DNA of 56,315 nt from Porphyromonas sp. HMSC065F10 (GTDB taxonomy: Bacteria > Bacteroidota > Bacteroidia > Bacteroidales > Porphyromonadaceae). The notes below the pieces were generated by a model, which searched no databases, was not told the DNA's origin, and saw nothing but the letters and a program-made list of their open reading frames with translations. The stretch covers positions 2,567-58,881 of the forward strand of contig NZ_KV793791.1 in the NCBI RefSeq assembly GCF_001808555.1, written 5' to 3'. The stretch's first letter is position 1, and every line of letters begins with the position of its first letter. Made by a program: the position numbers and the translations under genes. Below, in pieces: positions 1-8,219 of the stretch.

Positions 1-205
1 AGACTTGCTGAAGTATTGCGATCCTATCCTCAAGGTCTACCTTGACAATATGCTTCTCATCAACCCCACTCTGCTTCAAGTGCTCTGCGAAAAGCTTGAA
101 TAGTAGTGTCGACTTACCACATCGACGAATTCCAGTGACGATTTTAATCATCCCGTTGTGTTTCAAGGCAATAAGTCTCTTCAGATGTATGTCTCTATCA
201 ATCAT
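1..205 (-). CDS. AAA-family ATPase, N-terminal part (truncated by window edge)
   Basis: Reading the minus strand from ATG at 205 gives about 68 residues running off the window. The segment GIRRCGKST at about residues 26-34 is a Walker A loop, preceded by IKIVTG. This matches the start of the widespread prokaryotic AAA ATPases that often carry a C-terminal DUF4143 domain; the C-terminus is outside the window, so that assignment is inference. ATG 205 is preferred over ATG 211 because an AAGGA sits about 7 bases before it. The DNA is visibly less G+C rich than its neighbours, which would fit recent acquisition. The true cellular role of this family is poorly known. Confidence 0.7.
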   Translation of the reverse strand, partial: MIDRDIHLKRLIALKHNGMIKIVTGIRRCGKSTLLFKLFAEHLKQSGVDEKHIVKVDLEDRIAILQQV

Positions 206-294
206 ACCCATTTCCTTTTTCAGCGTATTTACGCACTTTTGTGAATCAGAAATACAGACAATATACTCTGAGATCAAAAAATCTACTCCTATGG

Positions 295-1749
295 CTACTT
301 GATGACAAAGGACTTGGCGAGGTGGGCGACGGACCTGGCGCGGGTGAGGGCGGTGTAGACCCAGCGGTAGGCCTCGCTCTTGGGCTCCTTCATGAGCCAG
401 ACCGGCAGGTCGATGAAGACCTCGGGCCACTCGCCACCCTGCGCCTTGTGGCAGGTGAGGGCGTAGCCATAGCGGCAGTGGAGTGCATTGAGGTAGGGAT
501 CCTCCCGGAGGGACTTCCGGAAGCCCCGAGAGCCGGGCTTGGTCCCCTCCTTCCGCATCCGGACAGCGAAGTCCTTGTAGAGCGCCTTGTAGTCGGCGGA
601 GGAGAGTCCCGGGGCGTCCTGCTCCAGCAGGTCGAGGATCAGCAGGGTCTCGTACTCAGCGCTGTCATCGATATTCCGCACCCGGACGGGGACGAAGGTG
701 ACCCCACCGCGGACTCTCTTCCGTGAGAGGGAGACCTCGAGCACCTCGATGAGGTCGCCATTGGCGAGGCCGGTGGTGAGGTCGTTTTGGGTCACAAGGA
801 GGAGGTCGTCCACCTCCACGGGCGCCATGTAGCCGTAGAGCTCCCTCGCGCGGCGGGAGACCTCGGCGCAGCGCTTATTGGAGAGAGAGATGAAGGTGCA
901 GCGGTCGAAGTCCTTGTCGCCAATCGCCGTGAGGTAGTCGCTCACGAGCGTCTCCTGATCGTCGCAGATCACAATGTCGTCGTAGCCCTTGAGGGGAAGG
1001 GTGCCCCACTTCACCTCCGGGGGATCGAGGTAGAGGGCGCGGATCTCAGCGGCGGCGAGGACGATGCCACTCCGGCTATCCTGCCGGACGATCTCCGTGA
1101 GCTGGCAGCCTGTGGCGCGGACATCGTAGAGCATCTCCATATACTCCGGCACGAGGGCGGGCGAGTAGTCCTGCCCCACGGGTGGGAGCTGGCTGTCGTC
1201 ACCGACGAAGACGAACTTCCCCTCGGGGTCGTACTTAAAGAGGTCTGCGAGGACGTTGCCGCTGCCGAAGCTGAGCATCCCGCCCTTCGTCTCCCGGTCG
1301 GAGATCATCGATGCCTCGTCGATGAAGTAGACCCGCAGCCCCCACTGCCGGTCATCGTCGGAGATGGTGGAGGCGCTGAAGAGGGAGAGCATCTCCTCCG
1401 ACTCGTCCTCGTCCGGCACGGGGTGCCGCTGCTCCCCCTTCTCATCCTCGAGGAGGTCCTTGATGCTGTCGCCATAGCGGTGGAAGTGGTAGATGAGCGA
1501 GTGGAGCGTCTGTGCCTCCATACTGGTGCGGAGGGTGAGCATCTTGGCCGCACGACCGGTACTGGCGGCAAGCACATAGAGTGCACCGAGGTCGCTGACG
1601 TAGTCCACGAAGGAGCGGAGAAGGGTGGTCTTGCCGGTGCCGGCGTAGCCACGGAGGACGAAGACGGTCTCCTCGTCACTACTGATGAAGGAGCGGAAGC
1701 ACTCCATCGCCTCCCGCTGTCCGGGCGTCATCCAAGAGCTGTCGGTCAT
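295..1749 (-). CDS. RecD-like / superfamily 1 DNA helicase
   Basis: A 484-residue protein with helicase motifs in order: a Q-like segment TPGQREAM (8-15), Walker A GYAGTGKT (34-41), Walker B YFIDEA (141-146), motif III VGDDSQLPPVG (182-192), and C-terminal GYALTCHKAQGGE (428-440) with YTALTRAR (465-472). The last two are typical of the UvrD-like C-terminal domain in RecD and AAA_30 helicases. It lacks the RecD2 N-terminal domains and is much shorter. Role: probable ATP-dependent DNA unwinding in repair, in the cytoplasm; the substrate is not deducible. It starts 3 bases after the uvrB stop, so it is almost certainly cotranscribed and perhaps translationally coupled with uvrB. Confidence 0.88.
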   Translation of the reverse strand: MTDSSWMTPGQREAMECFRSFISSDEETVFVLRGYAGTGKTTLLRSFVDYVSDLGALYVLAASTGRAAKMLTLRTSMEAQTLHSLIYHFHRYGDSIKDLLEDEKGEQRHPVPDEDESEEMLSLFSASTISDDDRQWGLRVYFIDEASMISDRETKGGMLSFGSGNVLADLFKYDPEGKFVFVGDDSQLPPVGQDYSPALVPEYMEMLYDVRATGCQLTEIVRQDSRSGIVLAAAEIRALYLDPPEVKWGTLPLKGYDDIVICDDQETLVSDYLTAIGDKDFDRCTFISLSNKRCAEVSRRARELYGYMAPVEVDDLLLVTQNDLTTGLANGDLIEVLEVSLSRKRVRGGVTFVPVRVRNIDDSAEYETLLILDLLEQDAPGLSSADYKALYKDFAVRMRKEGTKPGSRGFRKSLREDPYLNALHCRYGYALTCHKAQGGEWPEVFIDLPVWLMKEPKSEAYRWVYTALTRARSVAHLAKSFVIK

Positions 1750-1752
1750 GAG

Positions 1753-3891
1753 TCAGCGCCTTTTCTTCCCCAGTTTATTCGCCTCGTGCGCCGACCGCTC
1801 GTGGTCACGGGCGGCGATGCGCTTGGCGGCACTCCTCTCCAGCTCTGTCGCCGCCTCTGAGCCGCCCTCCTCCGCCTGTAGCTCGAAGAGGATGTCTCTC
1901 AGCTGTGCGGCGGCAACGAAGTCGAGCGCCTTGGCGGCCGCCTGCATGGCCTCGCGGGTCTTCTCGATCTTGTCGGCGAGGTTATCCGTCCTGAGGAAGT
2001 CGAGGCTCTTCTCTGCGGCTGACTCCTTGGCGTGCTCGATGCGGTACTCCCTCGGGGTGGTGGCATCGATGGTCTTGCTCGGCCCGGTCATGTCGAGGAT
2101 CGAGCTGGTGGAGGACTTGATCGCCTGATGGGGCGTGATGCCGTGCTCCTCATTGTACGCCATCTGGATCTTTCGCCGCCGCTCAGTCTCGTCCATCGTC
2201 ATCCGCATACTGTCGGTGATCTTATCGGCGTAAAAAATGACGAGACCATTGACATTACGTGCGGCACGACCGGCGGTCTGGGTGAGGGAGCGGTGGTTGC
2301 GGAGGAAGCCCTCCTTGTCGGCGTCAAAGATCGCGACGAGCGACACCTCCGGCAGGTCGAGTCCCTCACGGAGGAGGTTGACCCCCACGAGGACGTCGAA
2401 GTCTCCGCGCCGAAGCCCCTCCATAATCTCCACCCGGCGGATCGTCACCACCTCGCTGTGGAGGTACTCCGTCTTGATCCCGAGGTCAGCGAGGTGCTCC
2501 GCCAGCTCCTCAGCCAGCCGTTTCGTCAGCGTGGTGACGAGCACCCGCTCACTTCGCTCAATGCGGGTATTGATCTCATCGACGAGGTCATCGATCTGAT
2601 TCTCAGTCGGGCGAACCTCTATCCTCGGGTCGAGGAGTCCTGTCGGGCGGATCAGCTGCTCGACGATGATGCCGTCGCTCTTCTCCAGCTCATAGTCGCC
2701 CGGCGTGGCGGAGACGTAGATCACGTCGCCCTGCATCTGCTCAAACTCGTCGAAGCGGAGCGGGCGATTGTCGATCGCCGCCGGGAGGCGGAAGCCGTAG
2801 GAGACGAGGTTTTCCTTCCGCTGCCGGTCGCCACCATACATCCCTCGCACCTGGGGGATCGTGACGTGGCTCTCATCGATGATCATCAGGTAGTCCTCGG
2901 GGAAGTAGTCGAGGAGGCAGTAGGGCCGCTCGCCCGGCTGGCGTCCATCGAAGTAGCGGGAGTAATTCTCGATGCCGGAGCAGTAGCCAAGCTCCTCGAG
3001 CATGGCGAGGTCGTTGGTGACCCGTTCGTAGAGTCGGTCAGCCTCCATCTTTTTCCCCTCCTGCTCAAAGAGGCTCGTCTGCTTGTCGAGATCCTTCTTG
3101 ATCTCCGCCATTGCCCAGTCGGTCTGCTCCTTGGTGGTGACAAAGAGATTGGACGGGTAGACAAAGACCTCGTCCAGCTCCTCGATCTCCTCACCGGTGA
3201 GGGGGACAAAGGAGGAGATCCGGTCAATCTCGTCGCCCCAAAACTCGATCCTGTAGGCGATCCCCTGGTAGTCCTCCACGGCGGGGAAGAGATCGACGGT
3301 GTCGCCCTTGGAGCGGAAGGTGCCGGGCTTAAACTCCCCCTGAGCGGTCGTGTAGTAGATCTGTACCAGCTGATGAAGCAGCTCGTCCCGCTCGATCTGC
3401 TGACCGGTCCGGATGAGGATCTTCTTGGCGGCATAGTCCTTAGGATTGGCCATACCGTAGATGCAGGAGACGGAGGCGACGACGATGATGTCGCGCCGAC
3501 CGGAGAGCAGCTGGGTGGTGGTGCGGAGTCGGAGCTTCTCGATCTCGTCATTGATCGACATGTCCTTGGCGATGTAGAGATCGTTGGTGGGGAGATAGGC
3601 CTCCGGCTGGTAGAAGTCGTAGTAGGAGACGAAGTACTCGACAGCGTTGTGGGGGAAGAAGCTCTTAAACTCTCCGTAGAGCTGCGCCGCCAGTGTCTTA
3701 TTGTGTGACAGCACTAATGTCGGTCGCTGCACCTCGGCCACTACATTAGCCGCCGTAAAAGTCTTACCGGAGCCGGTGACGCCGAGCAGCGTCTGGAAGC
3801 GCTGCCCCCGCTCTACGCCGTGGACCAGGTCAGCGATCGCCCGAGGCTGGTCGCCGGTCGGCTTGTAGCTTGATATGAGTTCAAAGTCCAT
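1753..3891 (-). CDS. uvrB: Excinuclease ABC subunit UvrB
   Basis: UvrB is the damage-verifying helicase-like subunit of UvrABC nucleotide excision repair. The 712-residue product begins MDFELISSYKPTGDQP, has Walker A GVTGSGKT (37-44), the UvrB beta-hairpin segment SYYDFYQPEAYLP, the DEAD-like IIDESH, and a C-terminal UVR (UvrC-binding) helix pair (AKALDFVAAAQLRD), then a basic tail ending GKKRR. The frame stays open upstream to 4074, but ATG 3891 matches the family start, has AGGAG 8 bases before it, and lies downstream of a promoter box at 3917-3924; the extra 61 residues would be translated repeat DNA. First gene of a uvrB-helicase pair. Confidence 0.97.
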   Translation of the reverse strand: MDFELISSYKPTGDQPRAIADLVHGVERGQRFQTLLGVTGSGKTFTAANVVAEVQRPTLVLSHNKTLAAQLYGEFKSFFPHNAVEYFVSYYDFYQPEAYLPTNDLYIAKDMSINDEIEKLRLRTTTQLLSGRRDIIVVASVSCIYGMANPKDYAAKKILIRTGQQIERDELLHQLVQIYYTTAQGEFKPGTFRSKGDTVDLFPAVEDYQGIAYRIEFWGDEIDRISSFVPLTGEEIEELDEVFVYPSNLFVTTKEQTDWAMAEIKKDLDKQTSLFEQEGKKMEADRLYERVTNDLAMLEELGYCSGIENYSRYFDGRQPGERPYCLLDYFPEDYLMIIDESHVTIPQVRGMYGGDRQRKENLVSYGFRLPAAIDNRPLRFDEFEQMQGDVIYVSATPGDYELEKSDGIIVEQLIRPTGLLDPRIEVRPTENQIDDLVDEINTRIERSERVLVTTLTKRLAEELAEHLADLGIKTEYLHSEVVTIRRVEIMEGLRRGDFDVLVGVNLLREGLDLPEVSLVAIFDADKEGFLRNHRSLTQTAGRAARNVNGLVIFYADKITDSMRMTMDETERRRKIQMAYNEEHGITPHQAIKSSTSSILDMTGPSKTIDATTPREYRIEHAKESAAEKSLDFLRTDNLADKIEKTREAMQAAAKALDFVAAAQLRDILFELQAEEGGSEAATELERSAAKRIAARDHERSAHEANKLGKKRR

Positions 3892-3916
3892 CTTGTCTCT
3901 CCTCTGTCTCTCCCGA

Positions 3917-3924
3917 CAAAGGTA
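3917..3924 (-). promoter_or_regulatory. Bacteroidota -7 box for uvrB
   Basis: TACCTTTG on the minus strand fits the TAnnTTTG consensus of the primary Bacteroidota sigma factor. It lies 25 bases upstream of the uvrB ATG. No clear TTG -33 box at normal spacing was seen. Confidence 0.6.
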
Positions 3925-3965
3925 CCAAAATAGCGCCCAAGGGAGCGGGGAAAGCCGGGAGGCCA

Positions 3966-4117
3966 GGGGTGACGCATTAGAGCGGTGCCCTCTTATCGGA
4001 CGAGTCGGACAGGTCGGACGGGTCGGACGAACTGCGCCGCACCTCTCCGGGGTGCCTCGTTCTTTATTCTTCATAATAAGTCAAGTGTCTTCAGTAGCTC
4101 TCAGATGCGTCACCCCT
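3966..4117. mobile_element. Family D repeat, copy 1 (152 bp)
   Basis: Bounded by AGGGGTGACGCAT at 3966 and its reverse complement ending at 4117. The same ends bound the 411-bp island at 20347-20757 and begin the partial copy at 56271. The interior is unrelated to copy 2 and holds a 9-bp tandem array. Downstream of both copy 1 and copy 2 lies the shared segment TTGTGGGAGAGACTCCA (4133-4149 here). No coding capacity, so a non-autonomous element or a repeat hotspot. Confidence 0.55.
3997..4032. repeat. Four 9-bp tandem repeats (TCGGACGRG-like)
   Basis: Four consecutive 9-mers, TCGGACGAG, TCGGACAGG, TCGGACGGG and TCGGACGAA, inside repeat element D copy 1. Read in frame they would give a Pro-Thr-Arg repeat in the spurious uvrB extension. 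Confidence 0.75.
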
Positions 4118-4340
4118 GCCCCCTGCACTCCTTTGTGGGAGAGACTCCAATCCCGTAGGGATGGGACACATCTGCAAGAGCTTAGACCGCCATCGGCACC
4201 ATAGGGTCATCACCGCACCAGGCCGACCCGCAATGCGGCAGAGTCGTCATGCGCCTATGGGCTTGTAGTCATCCTTTATGAGTATAAAGCAGGATGGGAA
4301 ATACCAATAAGTAAGGATGGAGTAGCGCCAAATTAGCTCC
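4118..4340. other. Non-coding region between uvrB and the TonB receptor
   Basis: No plausible gene. It contains the family D flank TTGTGGGAGAGACTCCA, a long-range inverted repeat CCATAGG (4199-4205) / CCTATGG (4254-4260) enclosing CCGCAaTGCGG, and a strong hairpin at 4270-4296 (CATCCTTTAT...AGGATG). All lie upstream of the receptor promoter box, so they are not part of its leader. No riboswitch consensus was recognised. Confidence 0.5.
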
Positions 4341-4348
4341 TACCTTTG
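4341..4348 (+). promoter_or_regulatory. -7 box for the TonB receptor/lipoprotein operon
   Basis: TACCTTTG followed by GC, about 91 bases before the receptor ATG. The leader holds a small hairpin ATTGCC-tctaac-GGCAAT (4398-4415) ending 24 bases before the start codon. Confidence 0.6.
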
Positions 4349-4439
4349 CAGCAGTGTAAAATAAATCACACTTGGTATAAAAAAGTCATAAAACCGCATT
4401 GCCTCTAACGGCAATCACCACTCGTAAGGATACATCCCC

Positions 4440-6818
4440 ATGCACAAGTCACCACTACACAGCATCTGCAGGATCCTTGTCCCGCTGCTCCTGACGCTGT
4501 CGCTCCTGACATCGGAAGCGAGGGCGACAGAGGCGACCCCCAAGGATCTCTTGCTCGTCATCACCGTCGTGGAGGCGGACAGTGGAGAGCCCGTCGTCGG
4601 AGCCATCGTCAAGTCGCCCTCTGCTCGTCGCACCCAGGTAACCGATCCTCAGGGGCGATGCACGCTCGCCTTTGCTCCCGGGACAGGGAGAGTAAAGATC
4701 TCCGTCTCGTTTCTCGGCTTCAGACCTTACGAGAAGACGATCACACTGGGCAAGGAGGGCCAACTGACGATCCGACTGGAGGAGGATGCCACCCTATTTG
4801 ACGAATTAGTCGTCGAGGGTCAGCTCAAGCACACGACCAACCTCCAACAGGCAGTGGCTGTGCAGGCGGCGACGCTCGAGAAGGGGACATCGCTCAACCT
4901 TGCCAAGCTCCTTGAGTCGGTCCCCGGAGTCAGCACCATCAGTGCCGGAAGCAGCATCTCCAAGCCGGTGATCCAGGGAATGCACAGCAGCCGCATCGTG
5001 CTGGTCAACAACGGTGTCCGCCTCGAGAGCCAGAGCTGGGGTGAGGACCACGCTCCGGAGATCGACCATACCGGTGCCTCGATCATCGAGGTGATCAAGG
5101 GGGCGGAGAGTGTCCGCTACGGTCAGGGTGCCCTCGGTGGCGTCGTGCTCTTCAATCAAGCGACCCTACCCTATGGACACAAGCGACTCTACGCACGGAG
5201 CAAGATCAACCTCGGATATGCCACCAATGGGCGAGCCTTTGATGGTGCGGGATCGGTGGAGGTCGGCTACCGAGACTGGGGGCTGCGTCTCCACGCGATG
5301 TACAATAAGTCCGGCGACTATGGGACGGCGGAGTATCTGCTCAATAACACGGGATTTAACAACATCGGCTTCTCCGCCTACGCCGGCTACGAGCATGGCC
5401 CTATCACGGCGACGCTCTTCTCAAGCCTCTACACGTCTCGCAGCGGGATCTACTTCTTCAGCTCCGTCTCCGACCTGGAGCAGCTGATGACACGCTTCGA
5501 GATCGGATGCCCGGATGAGAGCATGATCAAGCCTTTCTCTTACGAGATCAAGCCGCCCTTCCAGCAGACACAGCACTTTACCCTCAAGGGTGAGGTGGAC
5601 TACCGCGTGGCGGAGGGACACAATCTGGAGCTGAAGGTATCGTATCAGGATAACCTGAGGCAGGAATTTGAGAACCGTAAGCGGGATGACCTCAGCTGGC
5701 TGCCGATGCAGGACCTCCTCCTCACCACCATGACCTCTGACCTGGCGTGGGAAGGCGACTGGAAGGTGCTCGGCATGTCAACTCAGGCGGGTCTCTGCTC
5801 CAGCTATCAGTACAACTACAATGTCCCCGGGACGAAGCAGCCCGCCTTTATCCCCAACTTTGCCGCACTGACCCTCGGTGGCTTCGTGATCCACAAGATG
5901 AAACTCGGCAACCTCAACCTCTCGGGAGGTCTGCGGTACGACTACAAGGCCATGGACGTGCATGGTTACACGAGTCTTGCCTCCTTTAAGTACTACAGGG
6001 ACTTTAAGGTCTACGCCGCCATCACGGGCAGTCTGGCAGCACACTACAGACTGAACGACAACTATGACGTCCGGCTCAATGTCGGTCTTGCCTGGAGACC
6101 GCCGGACATCAACGAGCTCTACGCCACCGGTCTCCACCACGGCACCTACTGGGTGGTGGGAAATAAGGACCTCCTCCCAGAGGTGGGCGTGAAGCCGGTC
6201 CTCGGTATGGGCTACCGCAACGAGTGGCTGCTGATAGAGCCGAGTGCATTCTTCCAGTACGTACACAACTACATCTACGACAATATCGGGCAGGGGGCGA
6301 GACGCTTCCACAATCACCCGAGCGGGAAGTACCCGCAATTTATCTACGGTCAGGACAATGCCCGACTCTTTGGTGGGGACCTCCTCGTCAGGGTGGAGCC
6401 GCTGAGCGGTCTCTCGATAGAGATGACCGGTGAGTGGATCAACGCCCGCAACCTCACGCAGAATTGCTGGCTGCCCTTTATGCCGTCGGATCGCTATGGT
6501 CTGGCCGCCAATTACCGGATCGACTTCGGTAAGGAGCGGAAGTGGCACGCCGATGTGACGCTGGACGGTAAGTATGTGACAAAGCAGGTGCGCTTTGATC
6601 CGGAGAAAGATCTGGCACCAGACTCTCCGGACCCCTACTTCCTCCTCAATGCCAATGCAGAGCTGAAGTATGATCTCCCCGGCGGACGAAGCGTCAAGCT
6701 GATGCTGGTGGCTGACAATATGCTGAATGCGCTGTACAAGGAGTACACCGATCGCTTCCGCTTCTTTGCTCACGCGATGGGAGCCAAGTATACGATCCGC
6801 ACCGTAGTAGAGTTTTAA
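4440..6818 (+). CDS. TonB-dependent outer membrane receptor
   Basis: A 792-residue outer membrane gated channel. Order: signal peptide (1 to about 29, ending SEARA), carboxypeptidase-regulatory-like domain (about 38-115; SGEPVVGAIV, TDPQGRC), TonB plug (about 120-240; VPGVSTISAG, VIQGMHSSRIVLVNNGVR, YGQGALGGVV) and a 22-strand-type barrel ending in a terminal Phe (TVVEF), as outer membrane barrels do. It lacks the long size and partner of SusC, so it is the cation/siderophore/haem receptor type. The plug segment SWGEDHAPEID recalls ZnuD-like receptors, which is only suggestive. First gene of a run with four lipoproteins; the next start is 6 bases after its stop. Ligand unknown; a metal or haem is the best guess. 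Confidence 0.92.
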   Translation: MHKSPLHSICRILVPLLLTLSLLTSEARATEATPKDLLLVITVVEADSGEPVVGAIVKSPSARRTQVTDPQGRCTLAFAPGTGRVKISVSFLGFRPYEKTITLGKEGQLTIRLEEDATLFDELVVEGQLKHTTNLQQAVAVQAATLEKGTSLNLAKLLESVPGVSTISAGSSISKPVIQGMHSSRIVLVNNGVRLESQSWGEDHAPEIDHTGASIIEVIKGAESVRYGQGALGGVVLFNQATLPYGHKRLYARSKINLGYATNGRAFDGAGSVEVGYRDWGLRLHAMYNKSGDYGTAEYLLNNTGFNNIGFSAYAGYEHGPITATLFSSLYTSRSGIYFFSSVSDLEQLMTRFEIGCPDESMIKPFSYEIKPPFQQTQHFTLKGEVDYRVAEGHNLELKVSYQDNLRQEFENRKRDDLSWLPMQDLLLTTMTSDLAWEGDWKVLGMSTQAGLCSSYQYNYNVPGTKQPAFIPNFAALTLGGFVIHKMKLGNLNLSGGLRYDYKAMDVHGYTSLASFKYYRDFKVYAAITGSLAAHYRLNDNYDVRLNVGLAWRPPDINELYATGLHHGTYWVVGNKDLLPEVGVKPVLGMGYRNEWLLIEPSAFFQYVHNYIYDNIGQGARRFHNHPSGKYPQFIYGQDNARLFGGDLLVRVEPLSGLSIEMTGEWINARNLTQNCWLPFMPSDRYGLAANYRIDFGKERKWHADVTLDGKYVTKQVRFDPEKDLAPDSPDPYFLLNANAELKYDLPGGRSVKLMLVADNMLNALYKEYTDRFRFFAHAMGAKYTIRTVVEF

Positions 6819-6824
6819 AGCAAA

Positions 6825-8207
6825 ATGAATATGACGAGACAGATATTACCTGCCTTCGCTATCCTCCTCCTGGCTCTCATGGGCTGCAAGGATACGATGC
6901 AGAAGATAGTGAAAGCGCCCGCCCCCTTCATCGAGACCGTGGTGGTGGGACACGAGCAGATCTACACCGTGCAGGCCATCCTGAGACTGGCGGTGCGGCA
7001 CGCCGATCCGGCGGGCGAGGTGAGCGATGAGCCTTACTACTTCACCGCCTACGATCTAGATGACCAAAAGCCCACACCGGTGCCACTCTACCAAGAGATC
7101 AAGATCTCCAAGGATGAGGACGGGAATATGACGATCGTCTCACCGAGGGAGCACTTCGATGTGGTGAAGAGCAGCAGGTACTGCTATGCGCTCGAGCTGA
7201 AGTACTACGATATGAATGGTCAGCTGATCAACCACCAATTCACTCGCTGGCACGCCATGGAGGGTAAGACACCGAGGGACGTCGGCTACGATGACCCCAA
7301 CTCGACCATCCTCGTGCACCAGCACTTCTTCACCATCGACAATTACTCCCTCTCCGGACTGCCGATCGCCTTCCCTATGACGCCGGACAGCCTCTACATC
7401 GATCGCTACACCTTTGAGACCGATGGTGCCGGTGGATTGCTCCCGGCGACCCGTATGTCGCAGGCAAATGTCTTTGTCCCCACTGAGGGTCATAAGCCCA
7501 ATGGTCTGCGGTACGACTACGCTCTGGCCCTCGAGTCGGAGCGCCGCACCTCTACCAAGAGTGTGGAGGAGACCTACCGGTACCAAGGGAGGGACTATCG
7601 GCTCTACAAGACGCTTGACTCCTATGCACTCAATAAGCTCACGCCGGAGATCTTCAACTACGAGTACCGCGACACCGACCCTGTGGAGGAGTCTCTCGGG
7701 ACAGTCCTGGAGGATCAGGACGACCTCGGACGGATCCGGACGGGACACATCGTCAATCTCCTCCGCTTCCGCCGCGGGATCTACGAGGAGGGTGACGGCG
7801 GACTGTACCCACTGGAGCCGATGGGGATGAAGGGGATACTCAACTTTAAGAAGTCGGACATCCTCTTCCAGCTCAAGGTCTCCATCGCACACATCCTGAC
7901 ACAGCCGAGCAATGGGGAGAGCACCCGATTCCTCTTTGGGAAATATATGACCAACGGAGGCAACCAGGCTTCACCCTTTGACGGCGTGACCACCTATAAG
8001 TCCTACGAGATCTCTCGCTCGTGGAATAGCTTTGATATGTGCTACCCGATCTCCGTGCGGGTGATCGCTGATGCTGACGGACCGGTGGAGCGACTGGTGA
8101 GCGATGTCAAGCGGTACTACCCCGACGCCTCGGAGACGGAGCTGAGGGATATGTTTTACGGAGAGGACAATAGCTACTATCGTCGCCGTCCGAGTGTATT
8201 ATTCTAA
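6825..8207 (+). CDS. Lipoprotein of TonB receptor locus, paralogue 1
   Basis: A 460-residue predicted lipoprotein with signal peptide and lipobox ALMGC (Cys21). No family was recognised with certainty. It starts 6 bases after the receptor stop and is surely cotranscribed. Its segment around residues 102-135 (HFDVVKSS, ALELKYYDMNGQLIN) matches the next gene (YFRIIGGT, GLCLYFYDKKGNPIN). Further parallels are HFFTIDNYSLSG / LFFSVSDRDDKG and FNYEYRDT / FTYTYRDT, so the two are distant paralogues. The last 25 residues include YYPDASETEL and YYRRRPSVLF. Likely anchored in the outer membrane, possibly at the surface as a ligand-capture partner of the receptor; that role is inference from position. 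Confidence 0.75.
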   Translation: MNMTRQILPAFAILLLALMGCKDTMQKIVKAPAPFIETVVVGHEQIYTVQAILRLAVRHADPAGEVSDEPYYFTAYDLDDQKPTPVPLYQEIKISKDEDGNMTIVSPREHFDVVKSSRYCYALELKYYDMNGQLINHQFTRWHAMEGKTPRDVGYDDPNSTILVHQHFFTIDNYSLSGLPIAFPMTPDSLYIDRYTFETDGAGGLLPATRMSQANVFVPTEGHKPNGLRYDYALALESERRTSTKSVEETYRYQGRDYRLYKTLDSYALNKLTPEIFNYEYRDTDPVEESLGTVLEDQDDLGRIRTGHIVNLLRFRRGIYEEGDGGLYPLEPMGMKGILNFKKSDILFQLKVSIAHILTQPSNGESTRFLFGKYMTNGGNQASPFDGVTTYKSYEISRSWNSFDMCYPISVRVIADADGPVERLVSDVKRYYPDASETELRDMFYGEDNSYYRRRPSVLF

Positions 8208-8219
8208 GATCACACAGTC

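Noticed and set aside
787-1860. 357-codon plus-strand frame over the helicase
   Set aside because: Shadow of the minus-strand helicase; Val/Glu/Gly/His-rich translation without recognisable motifs.
2032-3708. 558-codon open frame antisense to uvrB
   Set aside because: Long antisense frames occur throughout because codons are GC3-rich; its translation has no domain-like features and lies wholly over a certain gene.
3892-4074. 61-residue N-terminal extension of UvrB
   Set aside because: It runs through the uvrB promoter box and family D repeats; the Pro/Arg/Thr-rich residues are not found in the family.
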